From JAXGTD01 sp040775095 (GTDB taxonomy: Bacteria; Pseudomonadota; Gammaproteobacteria; Chromatiales; Chromatiaceae): 19,737 nt of DNA. The stretch spans positions 1-19,737 of the forward strand of contig JAXGTD010000080.1 in the NCBI GenBank assembly GCA_040775095.1, written 5' to 3'. The position numbers and the translations under genes were made by a program. Positions within the stretch are counted from its first letter, which is position 1. Each line of letters opens with the position of its first letter. The notes under the pieces were generated by a model that saw only the letters and a program-made list of their open reading frames with translations, did not search any database and was not told the origin of the DNA. Shown one piece after another: positions 14,513-19,737 of this stretch.

Positions 14513-16768
14513 ATGCCGCTTAGCCAACGCGAACGGACAATCTCGGTCAGGACGGTGCTCGGCGACGATGCCCTGCTGCTGCGCGGCATGTCCGCGAGCG
14601 AGCAGATCAGTCGCCTGTTCGAGTATCGGCTCGAGCTGCTCAGCGAGGATCTGGACATCCGCCCGAGCGATCTGCTCGGCACCCAGGCCAGGGTGACGAT
14701 GGCCCTGCCAAACGACCGCGAGCGTGAGCTCAACGGCTTCATTCACCGCTTTGCCCAGGCCGGATACGATGGGCCCTACGCGGTCTACCACGCCACGCTC
14801 GTACCCTGGCTGTGGTTCCTGTCGCGCACCGCCGATTGCCGCATCTTCCAGGAGCAGAGCGTCCCCGATATCGTCAAGGGGGTGTTTCGCGAGCACGGCT
14901 TCAGTGACTTCGACGAGCGGCTCTCGGCCAGCTACCGGGAGCGGACCTACTGCGTCCAGTATCGCGAGACAGACCTCAACTTCGTGAGCCGCCTGCTGGA
15001 ACAGGAGGGCATCTATTATTACTTCGAGCACCACGACGGCAAGCACATCCTGGTCCTCGCAGACGATGTCGGCGCCAACGCGAGCGTGCCCGGCTACGAG
15101 CAGATCCCCTTCTACGAACCCGACGCGACCTCGTTTCGCGAACGCGACCACATCAGCTACTGGCGCCTCGTCCAGCAGGTGCGCGCGGGCACATTCGTGC
15201 AGACCGATTTCGACTTCACCGCCCCGCGCAAGGACCTGCTGACCAAGCGCAGCGGCCCCAAAAGGCACGAGCACGCGGATGCCGAGGTCTTCGACTATCC
15301 GGGCGAATACACCGACAGCAGCGATGGCGAGCAGTACGCGCGCATCCGTCTCGAGGAGATGCAGGCCGATTTCGAGCTGGCGGAGGCCGAGGGCAATGCC
15401 CGCGGCCTGACCACCGGCGCCCTGTTCTCGCTGACAGGCTACCGCCGCGAAGACCAGAATCGCGAATATCTCGTCGTCGGCGCCCAGTACGAGTTGCGCT
15501 CGGATGCGTTCCGCTCGTCCGGCTCCGGGGCCGTCGAGCCGGAGGGGCCCGTCTTCACCTGTCGCTTCCAGGCCATTGACGCCCAGATACCCTACCGATC
15601 GCCACGCGTCACGCGCAAGCCCGTCGTGCAGGGCCCCCAGACCGCGATCGTGGTCGGCAAGTCGGGTGAGGAGATCTGGACCGACGAGCACGGACGGGTC
15701 AAGGTGCAGTTTCACTGGGACCGCTACGGCAAGGCCGACGAGCACAGCTCGTGCTGGGTGCGGGTGTCGCATCCCTGGGCCGGCAAGCATTGGGGGAGCA
15801 TCGCGATCCCACGCATCGGCCAGGAGGTGATCGTGAGCTTTCTGGAGGGCGATCCCGACCAGCCGATGATCACCGGGCGCGTCTACAACGGCGATTGCAT
15901 GCCCCCCTGGGATCTGCCGGACAACAAGACGCGCAGCGGCACGCTCAGTCGCAGCAGCAAGGACGGCACCGCGTCGAACTGCAACGAGATCCGCATGGAG
16001 GACAAGAAGGGCGAGGAGGAGCTGTACTTCCACGCCGAGAAGAATCAGACCATCGAGGTCGAGAACGACGAGTCGCGCTGGGTCGGGCACGACCGCGTCA
16101 AGCAGGTCGATCACGACGAGACCACGCAGATCAAGAACAACCGCACCGAGACCGTCGGCGTAGACGAACAGATCAGCATCGGTGGCAATCGCACCGAATC
16201 CGTCGGTGTGAACGAGACCATCGACATCGGCGGGAGCCGGACGGAGCATGTCGGCGCCAACGAGGACATCAAGATCGGCGCCAATCGCACCGAGCTGGTC
16301 GGCGCCAACGAGTCCGTGAGCATCGGCGCCACCCGAACGCTCAACGTCGGCGCCAGCGAGAAGATCATGGTCGGCGCCACCCGAACGGATAGCATCGGCG
16401 CCGCGCTGATGCAGAGCGTCGGCGGCCCCGTCGCCATCACCTGCGGCGGGCCCTACACCATCACCGCGGCGGGCGGCATGAATATCATCGCACCAGGCGG
16501 CACCAAGGTCGTGGACTTCGAGCTCTGCCAGGTCGGCGGCACCATCAAGGAGGGCTACGCGATGAAGCTCGACTTCAACGGCGTGGCGCTGGAGGCAAAC
16601 GCGGCCAAGGGCGAGGCGACCGGGTCGGCCAACGCCGTTGTGGGCCTGAAGTTCGAAAAGGTCGGCGCGGAGCTCGGCGGCGACGACGTGCTGCAGAAGT
16701 CCTACGCCCTGGCCTGCCTGTCGGAGGCCACCGGTATCGAGATGGCGACCCTCAAGGTGCTGATGTAA
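14513..16768 (+). CDS. vgrG: T6SS spike protein VgrG (TssI)
   Basis: A 751-residue VgrG, the trimeric needle tip on the Hcp tube. The gp27-like N-terminal part (about 8-370) contains L-F-E-Y-R-L-E-L-L-S, the hydrophobic W-L-W-F-L-S-R-T-A-D-C-R-I-F-Q segment and Y-R-E-T-D-L-N-F-V-S-R-L-L-E-Q-E-G-I-Y-Y-Y-F. The gp5-like OB fold (about 385-455) has D-E-H-G-R-V-K-V-Q-F-H-W-D-R, W-A-G-K-x-W-G and I-P-R-I-G-Q-E-V-I-V-S-F-L-E-G-D-P-D-Q-P. A beta-helical region with six 16-residue repeats (543-638) follows, then a tail of about 113 residues with no toxin domain I recognise. ATG 14513 is chosen on homology; its RBS (AGAGA, 14501-14505) is weak. The stop is 13 bp from the DUF2169 gene, its likely adaptor partner. 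Confidence 0.97.
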   Translation: MPLSQRERTISVRTVLGDDALLLRGMSASEQISRLFEYRLELLSEDLDIRPSDLLGTQARVTMALPNDRERELNGFIHRFAQAGYDGPYAVYHATLVPWLWFLSRTADCRIFQEQSVPDIVKGVFREHGFSDFDERLSASYRERTYCVQYRETDLNFVSRLLEQEGIYYYFEHHDGKHILVLADDVGANASVPGYEQIPFYEPDATSFRERDHISYWRLVQQVRAGTFVQTDFDFTAPRKDLLTKRSGPKRHEHADAEVFDYPGEYTDSSDGEQYARIRLEEMQADFELAEAEGNARGLTTGALFSLTGYRREDQNREYLVVGAQYELRSDAFRSSGSGAVEPEGPVFTCRFQAIDAQIPYRSPRVTRKPVVQGPQTAIVVGKSGEEIWTDEHGRVKVQFHWDRYGKADEHSSCWVRVSHPWAGKHWGSIAIPRIGQEVIVSFLEGDPDQPMITGRVYNGDCMPPWDLPDNKTRSGTLSRSSKDGTASNCNEIRMEDKKGEEELYFHAEKNQTIEVENDESRWVGHDRVKQVDHDETTQIKNNRTETVGVDEQISIGGNRTESVGVNETIDIGGSRTEHVGANEDIKIGANRTELVGANESVSIGATRTLNVGASEKIMVGATRTDSIGAALMQSVGGPVAITCGGPYTITAAGGMNIIAPGGTKVVDFELCQVGGTIKEGYAMKLDFNGVALEANAAKGEATGSANAVVGLKFEKVGAELGGDDVLQKSYALACLSEATGIEMATLKVLM
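16139..16426 (+). repeat. six tandem 48-bp repeats encoding the VgrG beta-helix
   Basis: Six consecutive units of 16 codons, consensus [NST]-R-T-x-x-[VI]-G-[VA]-x-E-x-I-x-[IV]-G-[GA], at VgrG residues 543-638. Unit starts are N543, N559, S575, N591, T607 and T623; the last unit is degenerate in its second half. Sixteen is twice the eight-residue period of gp5-C-type triple-stranded beta-helices. The DNA is also repetitive: CGGCGCCAACGAG and CATCGGCGCCACCCGAAC-like words recur, most clearly in units 3-6, suggesting fairly recent internal duplication. Confidence 0.8.
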
Positions 16769-16781
16769 AAGGCATCGCGAC

Positions 16782-19418
16782 ATGCGCTACGTCAAACCCC
16801 TGATCGCGTCCGTCGTGACGCGCTGCTTCGAGCATCGGCGGCGCTTTTTCCTGGGCGTCTCCGTGCTGCTGTTCTCGCCAACGGGCCGCGGCCAGGGGCT
16901 GCTGCCGGAGCAGGAGCTCTGGCCCTTTTGGGCAGGCCGACCCGAATCCGGCACACCGCTCGAAGAGGCCTTCCCGCGCCGGCACGCCGAGTATCTGGTC
17001 GGGGGGACGGCCTACACCCGGCCCGACCAGCACCAAGGCGGCCTGGTCCGCGCACGGGTCGGGCCCCTGCGCAAGGAGCTCGTGGTCTGGGGGGAGCGCT
17101 TTTGGACTGGGCAACGACCATCGGATCCGAAGGCCTTCGACTCCCTGCCCTTGGATTGGGCCCAGACCTACGGTGGCCCCGACGTTGCCGAGAATCCGGT
17201 CGGCATGGGCAGCCGGGACACCGAGATCAATGGCGTGCGCATGCGCCTGCTGCCACGGATCGAATATCCCCGCCAGCCGCTGACCAGCCCGTCGCAGCGG
17301 GGCGTCCCCGCGGGTCTCGCGCCATTGGACCAGACCTGGGCCGGGCGCGCCGCCAAGCGCGGCACCTACGACGATCGTTGGCTCGAGGAGGGGTTCCCCG
17401 GCCTGGCCTCGGACATCGACTGGGGCTTCTTCAATCTCGCCCCCGAGGACCAGCAGCAACCGGACGCCTTTCGCGGCGACGAGGACTACGCCTTCCACGG
17501 CCTGCATCCCACCAAGCCGATCGTCGATGGCCAGCTCCCTGGTTTGACCACACGCGTATTCGTCACGCGCACGGGCGCCGCCGGGGCGCTGTTCGAGGAG
17601 CTCCAGACCCGGCTCATGGCGCTCTGGTTCTTCCCCGCCGAGGAGCGCCTGATCCAGGTCTTCCAGGGCTGGATCGGCGTGACCGAGGACGACGCCGCAG
17701 ACGTCGAGCACCTGCTCACCGCCGTCGAGCGTCTCGGGCAGCCGCGCCCGATCGAGCACTATCGCAACGTCCGCGAGCGCCGCCTCGCTCGCGAGCATGG
17801 CGTCATCGAGGCCCTGCGCGAATCGGACCTGGCCCCGGCCGACCTGGTGCAATCGCCCTTCGATCTGCAGCCATCCGACAGTCCAGGCCTCACCCGCGCG
17901 TTGCGCCGGGCAAAACGCGAGCGCCTGGCAGCGCGCACGCTGATTGCCGAACACGGCCTGAACCCGGACGAGCACGGCCCCCCCGAAGACCTGCCGGAGC
18001 CACCCGAGATCCGTTCCATCGACGATCTGCTCGCGGTGCGCAAGCAGATGGAAGCGGAAGGCGCCGGCCTCGCGGCGCGCATGGCGGCCGAGAAGCAGAA
18101 AGCCGCGGACGACGTGCGCGCGCTGGTCGAGGCACAAGGGCTCGACTTCGGCGTCATCGAGCGCGAGATGAATGGCGAGCTGACGCGGGGCCCACCGATG
18201 CCGATGGCGGATGCACTGATCCGCGATCTCACCGGGCAGGTCGAGCGGGGCCGCACCGCGGGCGCCGCCACCCAGGAGCTCGAGCAGATGTTGGCGGACC
18301 CGGCTGTCATCGCGGGTTGGCACCAGGCCGACCGGCAGCAGCTCGCCGGTTACAGATCGATGGGGCACCACCAGGCGCCGGCCACTCGTCTGGACCCGGA
18401 GGCCGCGGCCGCGGTGCGCGAACGCGTGGTGGCGCACCATTCCGGTGGCGGCAGCCTGGCGGGCTGGGATCTGACCGGCGCCAACCTGCGCGGTCTCGAT
18501 CTGACTGGTTCCGACCTGCGCGAGGCGCTGCTCGACAGTGCCGATCTCAGCGGGGCCCGCCTGGACGGCGCCCGGCTCAGCGACGCGATGCTCGCCCATG
18601 CGCGGTTGGCGCAGACCTGCCTCGATGGCGCGGACCTGCAGCGTTGCAACCTCGGTGGTAGCCGGATCGCGTCGGCGAGCCTGCGCGGCGCCGACCTCGG
18701 GGAGGCCATCCTGGAGCAGACACGCCTGTCGAAATCGGATCTGCGCGACACCCGGCTCGATGGCGCGCGCTTCGAGGGCGCGTCCATCGATGCCGTGGAC
18801 TTCTCCGGGGCCCACAGCGAGGCGATGATCCTGATGCGCGGGCGTGATCTTCGCGGCTCGCGCTTCAGCGCGATCCGCTTCGCGCAGGCCGTCTTCGAGG
18901 GCTGCGACCTGCGCGGCACGGACTTTTCCGATGCGCACATCGCCAAGGCGGTGTTCATCTCGATCCAGGCCGATGGTGCCTCGTTCCGCGGTCTGCAGCT
19001 GGGCGCCGGCTGCTTCGTCATGGGCTGCCGTCTGGACGCCGCGGATTTCACCGGCGCGCGCCTGTGCGAGGTCTCGCTACGGGGCGCCTTCGCGCGTGGA
19101 GCCGACTTCACCGGGACCGAGCTCGTCGGCGCCGACCTGAGCGAGTGCGATCTGCGCGAGGCGGTCTTCTACGCGGCCGACGCCCGCCATGCGCGCTTCG
19201 TCCGCGCCGATCTGAACGACGCCGATCTCGGCGGCTGTAACCTCGCCGGGTCTGTGTTGCAACATGCGCGACTCGGGCACACGGACCTTCGCCAGAGCAA
19301 TCTCCACGAAAGCGACCTGGCACGGGTACGTCTTGGCCCGGCGGTGCAGTTCGATGGTGCGCTCACGACGCGCGTCCGCACCCACCCGCGCTATCGTCCG
19401 CCCTCCGAGACGTCCTGA
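16782..19418 (+). CDS. DUF2169 effector-adaptor-like protein fused to a pentapeptide-repeat solenoid
   Basis: An 878-residue protein in three parts. Residues about 20-300 match DUF2169: V-G-G-T-A-Y, L-V-V-W-G-E-R-F-W, D-S-L-P-L-D-W-A-Q-T-Y-G-G, E-N-P-V-G-M-G, L-P-R-I-E-Y-P, G-T-Y-D-D-R-W-L and F-F-N-L-A-P-E-D-Q-Q. DUF2169 proteins are known beside vgrG genes and in Agrobacterium act as adaptors that load a toxin on VgrG. Residues about 305-545 are charged and helix-forming, probably partly coiled coil (R-K-Q-M-E-A-E-G-A-G-L-A-A-R-M-A-A-E-K-Q). Residues about 558-860 are A(D/N)LxG-type pentapeptide repeats, a right-handed quadrilateral beta-helix. No signal peptide is evident. The start has AAAGG (16768-16772) nine bases upstream. 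No catalytic motif is seen. An adaptor role is inferred from domain and position; the repeat part's role is unknown. Confidence 0.88.
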   Translation: MRYVKPLIASVVTRCFEHRRRFFLGVSVLLFSPTGRGQGLLPEQELWPFWAGRPESGTPLEEAFPRRHAEYLVGGTAYTRPDQHQGGLVRARVGPLRKELVVWGERFWTGQRPSDPKAFDSLPLDWAQTYGGPDVAENPVGMGSRDTEINGVRMRLLPRIEYPRQPLTSPSQRGVPAGLAPLDQTWAGRAAKRGTYDDRWLEEGFPGLASDIDWGFFNLAPEDQQQPDAFRGDEDYAFHGLHPTKPIVDGQLPGLTTRVFVTRTGAAGALFEELQTRLMALWFFPAEERLIQVFQGWIGVTEDDAADVEHLLTAVERLGQPRPIEHYRNVRERRLAREHGVIEALRESDLAPADLVQSPFDLQPSDSPGLTRALRRAKRERLAARTLIAEHGLNPDEHGPPEDLPEPPEIRSIDDLLAVRKQMEAEGAGLAARMAAEKQKAADDVRALVEAQGLDFGVIEREMNGELTRGPPMPMADALIRDLTGQVERGRTAGAATQELEQMLADPAVIAGWHQADRQQLAGYRSMGHHQAPATRLDPEAAAAVRERVVAHHSGGGSLAGWDLTGANLRGLDLTGSDLREALLDSADLSGARLDGARLSDAMLAHARLAQTCLDGADLQRCNLGGSRIASASLRGADLGEAILEQTRLSKSDLRDTRLDGARFEGASIDAVDFSGAHSEAMILMRGRDLRGSRFSAIRFAQAVFEGCDLRGTDFSDAHIAKAVFISIQADGASFRGLQLGAGCFVMGCRLDAADFTGARLCEVSLRGAFARGADFTGTELVGADLSECDLREAVFYAADARHARFVRADLNDADLGGCNLAGSVLQHARLGHTDLRQSNLHESDLARVRLGPAVQFDGALTTRVRTHPRYRPPSETS

Positions 19419-19423
19419 CCCCG

Positions 19424-19737
19424 ATGGACAAAGCGGAACTGTTGCGTCGCGCCCAGTATGCCGAGCCCGTGCTCGGCGAGGTGTTCCGGCAATGGGATCT
19501 GCGAGGCGCGGACCTCGCCGGCACCCTGTTCGAGGGCTGTGCGTTTCTCGACTGCGATCTGACCGGCGCCGACCTCACCGACAGCCAGTTCGTGCGCTGC
19601 CGCTTCGTCGGGACCGACCTCAACGAGGCCCGCATCGCCGGCACCGTGTTTTTCGAATCCGAGCTGGTCGGCGCGTCGTTCGCGCAAGCCCAGGTCGAAA
19701 ACGCAAACTGGTATGCCTGCCAGTTGCGCGACCTGGA
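19424..19737 (+). CDS. pentapeptide-repeat protein (partial, runs off the window)
   Basis: An open frame from ATG 19424 to the end of the window, at least 104 residues. After a short N-terminal helix (M-D-K-A-E-L-L-R-R-A-Q-Y-A) it settles into pentapeptide repeats: D-L-R-G-A-D-L-A-G-T-L-F-E, C-D-L-T-G-A-D-L-T-D-S-Q-F and T-D-L-N-E-A-R-I-A-G-T-V-F, with central L or F every five residues. It starts five bases after the DUF2169-pentapeptide gene stops and has only a poor RBS, so it is probably translated by coupling. It resembles the solenoid of its neighbour and may have arisen from it by duplication, or may pair with it. Its function is unknown and its C-terminus is not visible, so an effector or immunity domain beyond the edge cannot be excluded. 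Confidence 0.8.
   Translation, partial: MDKAELLRRAQYAEPVLGEVFRQWDLRGADLAGTLFEGCAFLDCDLTGADLTDSQFVRCRFVGTDLNEARIAGTVFFESELVGASFAQAQVENANWYACQLRDL

Noticed and set aside
14351..16783. An 810-codon open frame on the minus strand covering all of vgrG
   Set aside because: It is the codon-phase shadow expected opposite a GC-rich gene. Its translation is low in family-like motifs, while the plus strand encodes a complete VgrG.
16752..18938. A 728-codon open frame on the minus strand opposite the DUF2169 gene
   Set aside because: Same shadow effect; the plus-strand product has clear DUF2169 and pentapeptide motifs and the antisense product has none.
18453..19350. The pentapeptide region as a gyrase-protecting (Qnr/MfpA-like) protein
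   Set aside because: It is fused to DUF2169 in a T6SS locus and the repeats extend well beyond the usual Qnr length; pentapeptide repeats alone do not indicate gyrase binding.
1..19737. tRNA or rRNA genes, CRISPR arrays, insertion sequences
   Set aside because: No cloverleaf-like or rRNA sequence, no regularly spaced repeat-spacer pattern and no transposase or integrase motif was seen on either strand.

Overview
The window is a GC-rich, Gram-negative, gammaproteobacterial-looking segment dominated by a type VI secretion system (T6SS) locus. The GC-rich third positions, the PBP7-type endopeptidase and the T6SS layout would suit a purple sulfur bacterium or a relative (Chromatiales), but nothing seen here fixes the genus.

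Region 1 (1-2828) is chromosomal background. It holds the C-terminal end of a probable SAM-dependent methyltransferase, a 47-residue predicted lipoprotein, a D-alanyl-D-alanine endopeptidase on the minus strand (pbpG), and a ten-helix EamA/DMT-type permease on the plus strand. The permease and pbpG are transcribed divergently from a gap of about 295 bp.

Region 2 (2829-3193) is a 365-bp non-coding leader ahead of the T6SS genes. It has hairpins and a short direct repeat but no promoter I can call with confidence.

Region 3 (3194-16768) is the T6SS run, all on the plus strand: tssA, tssB, tssC, hcp (tssD), tagJ, tssE, tssF, tssG, clpV (tssH), vgrG (tssI). This is the order known from Pseudomonas aeruginosa HSI-I, and it includes tagJ, the mark of that T6SS class. 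Together they encode the sheath (TssB/C), tube (Hcp), baseplate wedge (TssE/F/G), assembly cap or priming factor (TssA), sheath recycling (ClpV and its accessory TagJ) and the spike (VgrG). The membrane complex (TssJLM), TssK, a PAAR tip and any Fha/PpkA/PppA regulators are not in the window. tagJ-tssE, tssF-tssG and tssG-clpV overlap, and tssB-tssC are one base apart, whereas the other junctions (tssA/tssB, tssC/hcp, hcp/tagJ, clpV/vgrG) are 100-270 bp long and carry perfect GC-rich inverted repeats.

Region 4 (16782-19737) is the probable cargo side. It has an 878-residue fusion of a DUF2169 domain (a T6SS effector-adaptor family) to a long pentapeptide-repeat solenoid, followed five bases later by a second pentapeptide-repeat gene that runs off the window. 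The effector, immunity and PAAR genes would be expected just beyond the right edge. This module and the structured hcp and vgrG leaders are the least conventional parts of the window.
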